Source of the DNA: Bacteroidia bacterium
GTDB taxonomy: Bacteria > Bacteroidota > Bacteroidia > Cytophagales > Flammeovirgaceae
Direction of reading: 5' to 3'
DNA length: 40,930 nucleotides
Assembly (NCBI GenBank): GCA_030425505.1
Contig: JAUIAB010000025.1
Location: 1-40,930, forward strand
Below, piece by piece: positions 1 to 8,923 of this stretch. The notes below the pieces were generated by a model, which had not been told where the DNA came from, did not search any database, and worked only from the letters and a program-made list of their open reading frames with translations. How positions within the stretch are numbered: position 1 is the stretch's first letter; each line of letters starts with the position of its first letter. Position numbers and translations under genes: made by a program.

Positions 1-223
1 ATACCCCATTACCCTCCCCATCTACGCTAAAACCTCCACCTATACTTCCAGATACTTCCATAGCTCCTCCCCTATATACATAGCCCAAATCTCCTGGACG
101 CAAAGGCTCACAGTACTCCTGTGAGAATCCAGCACTCTTCGGACTTTGAGAGTAAATCGGAGTTAATGATAATACAGTTATATAGAAAATTAGTGCTAGC
201 TGGGATAATATCCTTCCTTTCAT
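1..223 (-). CDS. Secreted protein of unknown function, N-terminal fragment
   Basis: An open reading frame starts at an ATG at 221-223 (minus strand) and runs off the left edge, so only the first 74 residues are visible. They begin MKGRILSQLALIFYITVLSL and continue to a likely signal-peptidase I site after a YSQ motif around residue 25, so the product is probably exported. The mature part is rich in Gly and Ser. Nothing in it lets me name a family. A good Bacteroidota promoter match lies at 327-357, leaving a leader of about 97 nt, so the gene appears to have its own transcript rather than reading through from the phosphoesterase upstream. Confidence 0.7.
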   Translation of the reverse strand, partial: MKGRILSQLALIFYITVLSLTPIYSQSPKSAGFSQEYCEPLRPGDLGYVYRGGAMEVSGSIGGGFSVDGEGNGV

Positions 224-326
224 AAATTGTGTATTTTGTTTCTCTTTCTTAAGCTGTTATTTAAAAAACTTAGTCTTGGAACTGGTTGAGTCTAATAATT
301 AAAATCTATTTTAAGATTTATTTTAT

Positions 327-357
327 CAAAAGTACAAATTGTTACAGAAATATCAAA
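327..357 (-). promoter_or_regulatory. Bacteroidota-type promoter for the left-edge secreted gene
   Basis: Read on the minus strand the sequence is TTTG (357-354), 19 nt, then TACTTTTG (334-327). This matches the Bacteroidota housekeeping promoter (-33 TTTG, -7 TAnnTTTG, spacing about 19) at every defined position. Transcription would start near 320 and run toward the gene that starts at 223. Confidence 0.6.
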
Positions 358-373
358 TTTTTATTTCTATACC

Positions 374-2257
374 TCACCTTAGCACCAATCGGTCTACTTC
401 TTCCAATGTATCTGGGTTTAATACTTCCATTTCTACTTTATTACCTTCAATATGGAAGAAAACTAGGGCATTTTGAGTGGTAAAACCTGAAACCATTGGT
501 GTCCACGGGGTTTCTTCTTGCGCATAGTAAGGAGCTCCGGCAGCTCCATTATTAATCTGATGTACTGTCCTTTTCAACTTAATCTTTTTATAAGAGTAAC
601 TTTCTGGATAAATGTTAGTCTTAGTACCTATTTCTGTGCGAGCATAGTTATGTTCATCACCGGTCAAAATAGCTACTACTTTATTTGATTTATTTACTAT
701 AAGGTCTAACAGTTGATCCCTCCGTTCAATGATCCCTTTTTCCAGCATTTGACCATTCACATATGGTCTAAAATCGTTATTACCATTGTACCACATGTCA
801 TCCCCTACATGCCCTCCATTAGGGAAAATGGGAGTATGCTGAGTAATAAAGATATGATCTATGTTATTATCTTTTTCGAGTGTTTTGAGTGTTAATTTCA
901 ACCACTCCAATTGCTGATCCATTATATAAGCATGCAAGCCACCACTTGAAAAAGGGATTTGATCTGTACTTGGAGCATAGAGGTAATTTGAATTTAATAC
1001 AACAATAGCAACATTATCGTAGCAGTAATAGTAGACATTTTCTTTATAAGAAGGAAAGTCTATTTCTTTTTTAGAGGGATCATACTTTGAGTCATCTTCA
1101 CTTAAAGGTCCATTTTCAGGAAGCACAAAGTTTTTTGCAAAGATAGCCTCTGTAGACTCCGTGTTAAACGGGAAACGATCTATATATATTCCATGATTTT
1201 CTTTGTCTTTAAACACTCTCATCAGGGACTCGTGATTACCCATACTTTTGTAAATAGGAAAATAATGACCAAAAGGCTCTACTGCCCTTTTCCAGTTGGC
1301 ATATTGCAAATTTATCTCGCCAATGTCTGGCAGATAACCATTTATAAGATCTCCAGAGAACTGAAAAAATGAAGCCTGCTTAAAATTTGCTAGAGCCATA
1401 ATTTTTTTCATTATGTAAAAGTTGGTTCCATAGAGGTTTCTCTCCCCCCCACCCTGTCCATTTCTAGAATCACTTGCATAAGCAAAAGTAAAAGGCATCC
1501 TGCTCCCCAGCTTTGGTGCTGTTTTGAAAGAGTAATTTTGTTCATTTCCAGAGTACTCAACTACATATTCGTATTGAGTATTTGGTGATAACCCATTTAT
1601 TTCTACTTCATGATTTCTGGTAGGCTTTTTACCACTGAAAGTTTTATCTCCAACTTTTACAGATGCTATAATTTTTTGGTTTGTTGTAAAAGAAATTATT
1701 GCTGATTTTGGTGTTACATTATTAACAAATGGCCCTTCCATAATTGTGCAGTCAACAATAAATGAGCTACTCTCAACTTTAAAAGACACTTTTCCATCAT
1801 ATAGCAATGTTCCTTTTTTACTCTGAACACGATAGCCAATTGTCCCTTTCCTCTTCTTTTCCCAACCAACCATATCGTACTTTCCTGCTAACTGCAAAAT
1901 ATCAATCTCAGCAACACCATTTTCAACAATTACTGTTCTTTTAAAATATACAGGTTGAGGATGTTTTGAGTCTCCATAGGGAATAAAACCAAAGTATACC
2001 TTAGCACCCTCCAGTGCTTCTCCAAAGTTTAGGACAATCCCTTTTTGTGTTCCTTTAGGATCACCTGTTAGTTGATCTAAAGTATAATTTGGTGGAGTTA
2101 TTACTTCATCATAACGCTTTCCATCTACTTCGAAGTAAAACTGTCCTTCTTCATTTTTATAAAGATTAGAATACACAGAAGGGACTTCTACTTCTTGTGC
2201 ACTTGATGGAAAATATGTTGCAATACCTAAAAATAAGAAGAAGAAATAGCACTTCAT
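374..2257 (-). CDS. Secreted metallophosphoesterase, purple-acid-phosphatase-like
   Basis: Probable phosphoester hydrolase acting outside the cytoplasm. A signal peptide covers about residues 1-21 (ends SSAQ). Residues ~25-165 form a region I do not recognise. Residues ~170-245 look like an Ig/fibronectin-type domain, as found before the catalytic domain in purple acid phosphatases. The metallophosphatase domain runs from ~255 to 590: ASDSRN (D263), GDLINGY (302-308), GNHE (340-343), QHTP (473-476) and GDEH (533-536). These are the expected metal-ligand blocks, although the first is D-S-R rather than D-x-G or D-x-H and the last is GDEH rather than GHxH. At 627 residues it is within the size range of such proteins. 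It lies 167 nt downstream of nrdB on the same strand. Substrate unknown. Confidence 0.85.
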   Translation of the reverse strand: MKCYFFFLFLGIATYFPSSAQEVEVPSVYSNLYKNEEGQFYFEVDGKRYDEVITPPNYTLDQLTGDPKGTQKGIVLNFGEALEGAKVYFGFIPYGDSKHPQPVYFKRTVIVENGVAEIDILQLAGKYDMVGWEKKRKGTIGYRVQSKKGTLLYDGKVSFKVESSSFIVDCTIMEGPFVNNVTPKSAIISFTTNQKIIASVKVGDKTFSGKKPTRNHEVEINGLSPNTQYEYVVEYSGNEQNYSFKTAPKLGSRMPFTFAYASDSRNGQGGGERNLYGTNFYIMKKIMALANFKQASFFQFSGDLINGYLPDIGEINLQYANWKRAVEPFGHYFPIYKSMGNHESLMRVFKDKENHGIYIDRFPFNTESTEAIFAKNFVLPENGPLSEDDSKYDPSKKEIDFPSYKENVYYYCYDNVAIVVLNSNYLYAPSTDQIPFSSGGLHAYIMDQQLEWLKLTLKTLEKDNNIDHIFITQHTPIFPNGGHVGDDMWYNGNNDFRPYVNGQMLEKGIIERRDQLLDLIVNKSNKVVAILTGDEHNYARTEIGTKTNIYPESYSYKKIKLKRTVHQINNGAAGAPYYAQEETPWTPMVSGFTTQNALVFFHIEGNKVEMEVLNPDTLEEVDRLVLR

Positions 2258-2372
2258 ACACTTTAATCCTATCGTAATGACTTTCTATAAGTTGTACATG
2301 AAATCCATGAGATAATTACATGAGATTCATTTGTAAGAATCTGATTATCCACAACAAAACACATTCTTTGAT

Positions 2373-2391
2373 GAAGTCACTAATTGACTTC
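2373..2391. promoter_or_regulatory. Perfect 7-bp inverted repeat between nrdB and the phosphoesterase
   Basis: GAAGTCA (2373-2379), a 5-nt spacer and TGACTTC (2385-2391) form a perfect inverted repeat 34 nt past the nrdB stop and 116 nt before the phosphoesterase start. No T-run follows on the minus strand, so it is a poor intrinsic terminator. It may be an operator or an mRNA 3'-end stabiliser. Confidence 0.3.
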
Positions 2392-2424
2392 TATATAATT
2401 AGCTTTAGGGTAAAACTTTTTTTA

Positions 2425-3417
2425 TTAAAAATCTTCTTCTAACGAAAACTTTTGAGAATCTTCTTTTTTGTTCATTACCCCTGCTTTTTGATACTCTGAA
2501 ACTCTCTTTTCAAAGAAGTTCGTTTTTCCCTGTAGAGAAATCATTTCCATAAAATCAAAAGGGTTTGTAGAGTTAAACATCTTTGAGCAGCCCAAAGCAC
2601 TAAGTAGCCTATCTGCAACAAACTCTATATACTGACACATTAAATCTGAATTCATACCAATAAGACGTACTGGTAAGGCATCTGTGACAAATTCTTTTTC
2701 AATTTTCACAGCATCAGCAATAATTTCTTTTATTGTGCTTTCTGAAAGCTTGTTGACAACATGATCATTGTATAGTAAACATGCAAAATCACAATGCAAC
2801 CCTTCATCTCGGGATATTAGTTCATTGGAAAAGCTCAAGCCTGGCATTAAGCCTCTCTTTTTAAGCCAAAAAATAGAACAGAAGCTTCCAGAAAAGAATA
2901 TTCCTTCCACTGCTGCAAAAGCCACTAAACGCTCCGCAAAAGAACCGTTCTCAATCCACCTTAACGCCCAGTCTGCTTTCTTTTTTACACAATCAAGTGT
3001 CTCTATTGCATGGAATAGTTTATCTTTTTCTTTTGGGTCTTTAATGTAAGTATCTATAAGCAAAGAATATGTTTCAGAGTGGATATTTTCTATAGTTATT
3101 TGAAAACCATAAAAAAATTTAGCTTCTGTGTATTGAACTTCATTAATAAAATTTTCTGCTAAATTTTCATTAACTATTCCATCGCTTGCAGCAAAAAAAG
3201 CTAACACGTGTGAGATAAAGTGTTTTTCATCGTTACTCAATTTTTCCCAATCTCGCATGTCTTCGCTGAGTGTTATTTCTTCTGTAGTCCAAAAACTTGC
3301 TTCTGCGCGTTTGTAAAACTCCCATATATCATGATGCTCTATAGGAAACAATACGAAACGATCTTTGTTCTCTTTAAGAATGGGTTCGTCAGAATGAGTA
3401 GTTGTAGACATATTCAC
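2425..3417 (-). CDS. nrdB: Class Ia ribonucleoside-diphosphate reductase, beta subunit (R2)
   Basis: Supplies the tyrosyl radical and di-iron cofactor for reduction of ribonucleotides to deoxyribonucleotides, together with the alpha subunit NrdA, in the cytoplasm. All expected residues are present: D79, E110, H113, E171, E205 and H208 as iron ligands and Y117 as the radical tyrosine (E-x2-H-x3-Y, as in E. coli E115/H118/Y122). The C-terminus FSLEEDF is the acidic tail that docks onto NrdA. 330 residues is normal. The start could also be M3. Unusually, nrdA is not in the window on either side: a phosphoesterase follows and otsAB is divergent upstream. A palindrome at 3466-3488, about 50 nt upstream, is a candidate operator. 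Confidence 0.95.
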   Translation of the reverse strand: MNMSTTTHSDEPILKENKDRFVLFPIEHHDIWEFYKRAEASFWTTEEITLSEDMRDWEKLSNDEKHFISHVLAFFAASDGIVNENLAENFINEVQYTEAKFFYGFQITIENIHSETYSLLIDTYIKDPKEKDKLFHAIETLDCVKKKADWALRWIENGSFAERLVAFAAVEGIFFSGSFCSIFWLKKRGLMPGLSFSNELISRDEGLHCDFACLLYNDHVVNKLSESTIKEIIADAVKIEKEFVTDALPVRLIGMNSDLMCQYIEFVADRLLSALGCSKMFNSTNPFDFMEMISLQGKTNFFEKRVSEYQKAGVMNKKEDSQKFSLEEDF

Positions 3418-3465
3418 TTTTTTATGATTAGCAATTTAATATAACTGAATAACGAAGTGGTTTAA

Positions 3466-3488
3466 CTAAATTGTTTACACAATTTTAG
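3466..3488. promoter_or_regulatory. Palindrome in the nrdB/otsAB divergent region
   Basis: AAATTGT (3468-3474), TTAC, ACAATTT (3479-3485) is a perfect 7-bp inverted repeat, extended by CT/AG on the outside with one unpaired T. It sits 51 nt upstream of nrdB and about 125 nt upstream of otsAB. It does not match the NrdR box consensus. A second inverted repeat, CCTTA-TC-TAAGG, lies at 3497-3508. Probable regulator site; regulator unknown. Confidence 0.35.
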
Positions 3489-3612
3489 CCTAAAACCTTA
3501 TCTAAGGTAAGGCATATATATTAGATCTTTTTAATGAATTTTGCTTAAATCTTACAATTTTTCATAACTTGTTGAGTGTCTATAAATTCCACTTTTCATT
3601 TTTTTACTCTTT

Positions 3613-5790
3613 ATGTCATCTAGGAAAATCATTGTATCAAATCGGCTACCAGTAACTATCCAACAACAAGAGAACGACTTAATTTTCAATCCCAGTGCCG
3701 GTGGTTTAGCAACTGGGTTAGGATCTATTTATAAAGAAAAAAATAACATTTGGCTAGGTTGGCCTGGCTTCTATAATTATGAAAATCAACAAGTTGGAAA
3801 TATCACTAAAGAGTTAAAAAAACAAAACTTATCTCCTGTATTTTTGACTAAGGAAGATGTTGAGGATTACTACGAGGGTTTTAGCAATAAAGTAATATGG
3901 CCTCTTTTCCACTACTTTTCTGACTATGCCAGGTTTGAATCTCATTTTTGGGAAGCTTATAGGAGAGTTAATCAAACTTTTTGTGATGAGATAGTAAAAA
4001 TTGCTACGGAAGAAGATGTCATTTGGGTTCATGATTATCAGCTTCTCCTTCTACCAAAGTTAATTAGGAGTAGACTACCCAAAGCATCTATTGGTTTTTT
4101 CCAACACATTCCCTTTCCTTCTTTTGAGATTTTTAGGCTACTCCCTTGGAGAGAAGAAATTTTAGAAGGTTTTTTGGGTGCAGACCTTATTGGCTTTCAT
4201 ACCTATGACGACATGCGACACTTTTTGAGCTCAGTAAGTAGAATTCTAGGTTTTCCCCATCAGATGGGAGAGATCAAGGTACAAGGAAGGATTGTTGCTG
4301 TAGACTCATTTCCAATGGGAATTGACTATGATAAGTTCTTCCACGCAAGTTCTTCCAAAGAAACCTTGGCGAAAAGCAAGGATTATAAGAAAATCTTATC
4401 TCCACAAAAAGTGATTTTATCAATTGATAGGCTTGATTATTCTAAGGGAATTAAACACAGGTTAAATGCTTTTGATTTATTTCTAGAAAAGTATCCAGCG
4501 TATATAGGAAAGGTTTCGTTGATACTTATTGTTGTTCCTTCGAGAGCTAAGGTCGACAAGTATCAGCAGTTAAAAGAAGAAATAGATACTATTGTTGGAA
4601 GAATAGAGGGTAAATATAGTCAAATGGATTGGGCTCCTATCCATTACTTTTACAGATCATTTGACTTTCATAGTTTATCTGCTCTTTATTCTAATGCTGA
4701 AGTTGCTATGATTACACCTTTGAGAGACGGGATGAATCTCGTATGCAAAGAGTTTATTGCCAGCAAAAAGACACAAGAAGGTGTTTTAATTTTAAGTGAA
4801 ATGGCAGGAGCTGCAAAAGAGCTCTCCGAAGCTATCTTAGTAAACCCTCATGATGTACATCAGCTCATAGAAGCTATGCGAGTGGCTTTAGAAATGCCTG
4901 CTAAAGAACAAAAAGAAAGAATCTCGGCAATGCAAAAAACCATTAAAAGGTATAGTGTGCATCAATGGGTAAGTTTGTTTATGAATCAACTTTTAAATGT
5001 AAAAAAGAAGCAACAGGAGTTCAATATGAAATTAATATCATCCAATGGGTTAATAAAGATTAAAAATGATTATAGTAAAGCCGAAAAACGAATTCTTTTT
5101 TTAGATTATGATGGCACTCTGGTAGGCTTTAACAAAAATCCTTTAGCTGTAGCTCCTGATGATGGATTAATAAAAATTCTAAAAAACCTAACATCTGATA
5201 AAAAAAATAAAGTAGTGATAATCAGTGGTAGGGATAAAAACATTCTAGAGAAATGGCTTGGAGAGCTCGAGCTAGATATTATTGCTGAACATGGTGTTTG
5301 GCTAAAAGAAAACACCAAAGAATGGGAAATGATTGATGAGCTTGACCAAAGCTGGAAAGGGCATATTAAACATGTCTTAGAAATGTATGTTGATCGTACT
5401 CCTGGTTCTTTTATAGAAGAAAAAGACTTTTCTTTAGCGTGGCACTATAGAAGCGCAGATACTGAATTTGGGGAGATGAGAGCAAGGGACTTAATTAGTA
5501 ACGTTAGCTATCTCATCCTAAATATGGATTTGCAAATGATGGAAGGCAATAAAGTTATAGAGATTAAAAATAGAGACGTTAATAAGGGTAAAGCCGCCCG
5601 AAAATGGCTTCAAAAAGATAGTTATGATTTTGTTTTAGCTATTGGAGACGATGTAACAGATGAAGACACCTTTCAAAATATGCCAGAGTCGGCTCACACT
5701 TTAAAAGTTGGTCTTATAGCTTCTAAAGCCAAATGCAATATCAAATCATTTAAAGAAGTTAGAGATATGCTATCTGCTTTTTCCAATTAA
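3613..5790 (+). CDS. otsAB: Bifunctional trehalose-6-phosphate synthase/phosphatase
   Basis: Makes trehalose from UDP-glucose (or another NDP-glucose) and glucose-6-phosphate in the cytoplasm, for osmotic and stress protection. Residues 1 to ~465 are a GT20 synthase domain with SNRLPVT near the N-terminus, HDYQLLLLP, GFFQHIPFPS, RLDYSKGI and TPLRDGMNLV. Residues ~490-725 are a HAD-family trehalose-6-phosphate phosphatase with DYDGT (498-502), IISGRD and GDDVTDED. Both halves look catalytically intact, so one protein probably carries out both steps, as in other bacterial OtsA-OtsB fusions. It is divergent from nrdB. Its TAA stop shares the palindrome TTAA (5787-5790) with the stop of the convergent TonB-dependent receptor gene. 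Confidence 0.95.
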   Translation: MSSRKIIVSNRLPVTIQQQENDLIFNPSAGGLATGLGSIYKEKNNIWLGWPGFYNYENQQVGNITKELKKQNLSPVFLTKEDVEDYYEGFSNKVIWPLFHYFSDYARFESHFWEAYRRVNQTFCDEIVKIATEEDVIWVHDYQLLLLPKLIRSRLPKASIGFFQHIPFPSFEIFRLLPWREEILEGFLGADLIGFHTYDDMRHFLSSVSRILGFPHQMGEIKVQGRIVAVDSFPMGIDYDKFFHASSSKETLAKSKDYKKILSPQKVILSIDRLDYSKGIKHRLNAFDLFLEKYPAYIGKVSLILIVVPSRAKVDKYQQLKEEIDTIVGRIEGKYSQMDWAPIHYFYRSFDFHSLSALYSNAEVAMITPLRDGMNLVCKEFIASKKTQEGVLILSEMAGAAKELSEAILVNPHDVHQLIEAMRVALEMPAKEQKERISAMQKTIKRYSVHQWVSLFMNQLLNVKKKQQEFNMKLISSNGLIKIKNDYSKAEKRILFLDYDGTLVGFNKNPLAVAPDDGLIKILKNLTSDKKNKVVIISGRDKNILEKWLGELELDIIAEHGVWLKENTKEWEMIDELDQSWKGHIKHVLEMYVDRTPGSFIEEKDFSLAWHYRSADTEFGEMRARDLISNVSYLILNMDLQMMEGNKVIEIKNRDVNKGKAARKWLQKDSYDFVLAIGDDVTDEDTFQNMPESAHTLKVGLIASKAKCNIKSFKEVRDMLSAFSN

Positions 5791-8369
5791 AACTCAATCC
5801 TGTATTTTATGGATGGTCTTATGCCAAAAAGAGAAGCCGTAACTAGTGATACCCCTCCACTTGAGTTTATATCAAAGCTGGTATTATAAGGGTTTCTTTT
5901 ACCATATAAATTGTACAAATTGATAATCCAGGTACGTAACCACCATCTTCTTTTCTTATAAAAATGAATTGCAAAGTCAAGGCGATGACAAGGGTCTAAC
6001 CTATAGTTGTTTACCTTTTCAAAATCTAGAATAGGTTCATCGTCAACTGGGTTTACAGGTGTGTAAATACGAGATGGCACAGTGATGTTCTCCCCATCAA
6101 AATATACCCATGAAAGAGTAATCGTTTTATTTTTTTTAATATCTTGGATAAAAACAAATGAAAAATCGTTTGGCCTGTCAAACTCATAAGGGTGGTATTC
6201 TTTGCCAATTTCCTGATTTAATATTTTTCTAAAGCTTCTTGAGTAAGTATAGTTAATCCATCCCCTTGTTTTACCTTTAGTTTTGCTAATACTAAACTCA
6301 AATCCGTAACCATAACCTTTACTTTTAATATCAAAGACATTTTCAAGGTTTTCTGGGTTGTTTTCGAACCCTATAGTACTCAGTAAAGAGCGGTTTTGAG
6401 ATACTAGGTTTGAAAAATACTTGAAATATGAATTAGCTGAAAAGCTCCATTTTTGCAACTGCCAATCTATTCCCACAGAACTTTCGTAAGCGCTTTGAGG
6501 CTTTAAATCTTTATTCGAGGAAAGCCACATTTCATTGGGCAAAAAGCTATTATTTTGATACGTGATTAGGTGAAAGAACTGGTTCATTTTTGACATACCA
6601 CCCTTTAATGCTACGTTTTTTCTAAGCAAATAAGAAAAAGAAAGCCTTGGCTGTAAGGAAAAGTACTGATACCCCTTTTTAAAGAAACTGTTTACTCTCA
6701 ACCCCGCTGTAACATGAAGTTTATCACTGAAGTCAATTTTATCTTCTACAAAAGCATTCATATCGAAAACCTCTGTGTAAAGCCTTTTTTGGATAAGATT
6801 TTCTTGCTCATCCGATATTCTGGAATCAAACTCAGGTTTTGTTCTATAGTAAATACCTTCCACACCAAACTTCATAGTATGGTTTGGTGAAGGGTATAAA
6901 TCAAAAATAGCTCTTGTGCCATACCCTTTTATATACATGGAGTTGCTTAAAATTATACTATCTCCAAAAAAAATTGACTGAGTCAATCCTTCAGAAACTA
7001 TATAAGAGTTATAGTTGAAATTAATATTCGCAAATAGCTTCTTGGAAAGCTGCTGATCCACTTCAAAAGTTAAAACAGTATTGCGCCAATTATTACTTTC
7101 TTCTGATACAGGAGATAAGTTTATAGTATAGGGCTGTCTTATTCTCTTTGTTTCATCCCCTCCGTGATATAAACTAAAATTAATCTTTGTTTTTACCTTT
7201 GCCTGAAAACTTATTTTTCCAAAAATGTCAAAAAAAGAACTTGTTACGTACTCTTCGCTATAATATTTAGCTAGATTATCAAAAAAATCAGAAATACTTC
7301 TTCTGTAGGAACCCATAAATGAAAGTTTGTCTTTTATTATTGGTCCTTCTAATAGCCCTTTCCCATACCTCTCGCCTACTTCAACACTTCCAGAAAATTT
7401 TCTTTTGTTACCATCTTTTAGAGTAACATCTAGCACTGATGAACTCCTACCTCCATACTGCGCTGGGAAACCACTTTTTATTAACCGAACATTTTTGATA
7501 GCATCGTCATTAAAAACAGATAGAACCCCAAGAGAATGATAGGGCTGATATATTGTCGTTCCGTCAACTAGTATCAGGTTTTGATCCTTACTTCCTCCTC
7601 TCACATGGAGGTAGCCTGTATCATTTCTTCCAGACTGTACTCCCGAAAAAAGTTGTAGCGCTTTCAAAGGATCTGCATCTCCAAAGAGTAATGGGAGTCT
7701 CCTTATTTTTTGTATGGGAAAGTCTACTTCACCAGGAGTTGCGTTTTTTAAAGTCTCGTATTCTTTCACATTTTTTACTTCTATTTCATCTAGTAAAGAT
7801 TGATCCAGATAAATATTTAATTCAATGTCACTCTCTTCAGTATTTTGTTGATCAAAACGGATATATTTTGGTTTGTATCCGACATAAGAAAAGCGTAAAC
7901 TAGTGGTATCAGAAGAAAAAGAAATGCTGTAAAATCCATGATTATTAGAGCATACTCCCTGGCGATTTACTACATCATAGACATTAGCTCTTATCAAACC
8001 TTCTCCAGTTTCTTTGTCTCTAATAATCCCGCTAACAGTAATTTTTTTATTCTTATTAATTTTTCTGGATAAGATTATTTGCTTGTTAACAATCTTAAAT
8101 TCGATAGGTACAACTTTAAAGATTTCTGATAAAAATAAATCTAAACGGAGAGTTTCTTTGGGTAACCTTAGAACCTCTTTTTCCTTAAGTAGCTCATCCG
8201 TGTAAATACAGTTATACTCTGTGTTGCTTTCTATTTTTTTTATCAGTAGTTCAAGAGTTATCTCTTTCTTTTCAAAAAAGTCTACTTTAGGGTAATTTGA
8301 CTCTTGCCCATAAGAATTAAAATAACCCACAAGCAAAAGAATTAGAAATATGAAGGTAATTCTATGCAA
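5787..8369 (-). CDS. TonB-dependent outer-membrane receptor with STN domain
   Basis: Predicted outer-membrane transporter energised by TonB. Domains in order: signal peptide (1-21, ends YGQ), STN-like domain (~30-105), a carboxypeptidase-regulatory-like beta-sandwich (~110-195), a plug domain (~205-330; contains GGSKDQNLILVDG) and a 22-strand-type barrel to the C-terminal residue Phe860. STN domains often relay a signal to a FecR anti-sigma factor, but no fecI/fecR gene lies nearby, and no susD gene follows, so a polysaccharide-utilisation role is unsupported. Substrate unknown; iron chelates, cobalamin, sugars or peptides are all possible. A promoter with exact 19-nt spacing lies at 8420-8449. 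Confidence 0.9.
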   Translation of the reverse strand: MHRITFIFLILLLVGYFNSYGQESNYPKVDFFEKKEITLELLIKKIESNTEYNCIYTDELLKEKEVLRLPKETLRLDLFLSEIFKVVPIEFKIVNKQIILSRKINKNKKITVSGIIRDKETGEGLIRANVYDVVNRQGVCSNNHGFYSISFSSDTTSLRFSYVGYKPKYIRFDQQNTEESDIELNIYLDQSLLDEIEVKNVKEYETLKNATPGEVDFPIQKIRRLPLLFGDADPLKALQLFSGVQSGRNDTGYLHVRGGSKDQNLILVDGTTIYQPYHSLGVLSVFNDDAIKNVRLIKSGFPAQYGGRSSSVLDVTLKDGNKRKFSGSVEVGERYGKGLLEGPIIKDKLSFMGSYRRSISDFFDNLAKYYSEEYVTSSFFDIFGKISFQAKVKTKINFSLYHGGDETKRIRQPYTINLSPVSEESNNWRNTVLTFEVDQQLSKKLFANINFNYNSYIVSEGLTQSIFFGDSIILSNSMYIKGYGTRAIFDLYPSPNHTMKFGVEGIYYRTKPEFDSRISDEQENLIQKRLYTEVFDMNAFVEDKIDFSDKLHVTAGLRVNSFFKKGYQYFSLQPRLSFSYLLRKNVALKGGMSKMNQFFHLITYQNNSFLPNEMWLSSNKDLKPQSAYESSVGIDWQLQKWSFSANSYFKYFSNLVSQNRSLLSTIGFENNPENLENVFDIKSKGYGYGFEFSISKTKGKTRGWINYTYSRSFRKILNQEIGKEYHPYEFDRPNDFSFVFIQDIKKNKTITLSWVYFDGENITVPSRIYTPVNPVDDEPILDFEKVNNYRLDPCHRLDFAIHFYKKRRWWLRTWIINLYNLYGKRNPYNTSFDINSSGGVSLVTASLFGIRPSIKYRIEF

Positions 8370-8419
8370 CCTAACCTATAATTTATTTGTTAACAACGTG
8401 ATTAAACTTGAATCCGTTA

Positions 8420-8449
8420 TAAAAATAAACAGCATTATCCTTAAGACAA
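8420..8449 (-). promoter_or_regulatory. Promoter for the TonB-dependent receptor
   Basis: On the minus strand TTG (8449-8447), 19 nt and TATTTTTA (8427-8420) fit the Bacteroidota -33/-7 pattern, with the last base of TAnnTTTG being A instead of G. Transcription would start near 8413, giving a leader of about 44 nt. Confidence 0.45.
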
Positions 8450-8491
8450 TTGAGATAAAAGGTTTGTCTTTTTTTTATTTATATCAAGTAC

Positions 8492-8499
8492 TAGTTTTG
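8492..8499 (+). promoter_or_regulatory. -7 element upstream of the DksA-like gene
   Basis: TAGTTTTG matches TAnnTTTG exactly. The nearest upstream TTTG (8463-8466) is 25 nt away, longer than usual, so the -33 part is weak. A GAAGGG purine tract at 8511-8516 just before the ATG at 8523 may help ribosome binding. Confidence 0.35.
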
Positions 8500-8522
8500 A
8501 GAAATTTTACGAAGGGTTAGTT

Positions 8523-8900
8523 ATGGACAAAGAAAAAAAAAGTTATTCGAAAGATGAGTTATTAGAATTTGAAGGGTTGCTCAGCTCTAAGCTTGAAAAA
8601 GCAAAAAAAGATTTAGCCCATTTAGTTGACTCTATAAAAAAGAAAGCTAGTGGTCATGATGGCAACTTTTCTAATTACCTCACTATGGACGACGGCGCCG
8701 AAGTACTAGAAAAAGAACACTTAAACCAACTAGCGGCAAGAACCAAAAAGTACATAAATCAGGTAGAAGCTGCTTTAGTCAGAATAAAGAATGGAACTTA
8801 TGGGGTTTGTATAGAATCGGGCAAGCTAATTCAAAAAGAGCGCCTTCGACTTGTCCCTCACACGCAGCATAGTATCGAAGCAAAATTAAATAGAGACTAG
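8523..8900 (+). CDS. TraR/DksA-family RNA polymerase-binding protein
   Basis: Predicted transcription modulator that enters the secondary channel of RNA polymerase, in the DksA/TraR family. The protein is 125 residues: a lysine-rich N-terminal helix, a coiled-coil region with an acidic tip (DDGAEVLEKEH, ~56-66), and the C-terminal GTYGVCIESGKLIQKERL block that aligns with the DksA zinc finger. Only one cysteine of the classical four remains; the second CxxC position reads HSIEA. Bacteroidota members commonly have this reduced form, so it is probably a zinc-independent variant rather than a damaged gene. scpB follows 23 nt downstream and the two could share a transcript. Confidence 0.85.
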   Translation: MDKEKKSYSKDELLEFEGLLSSKLEKAKKDLAHLVDSIKKKASGHDGNFSNYLTMDDGAEVLEKEHLNQLAARTKKYINQVEAALVRIKNGTYGVCIESGKLIQKERLRLVPHTQHSIEAKLNRD

Positions 8901-8923
8901 TACCTTTATGTATTTCTAGTTTA

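Noticed and set aside
286-483. Short plus-strand open frame overlapping the phosphoesterase end
   Set aside because: It lies mostly antisense to a clear gene and on top of a promoter match for the opposite strand; no protein signature.
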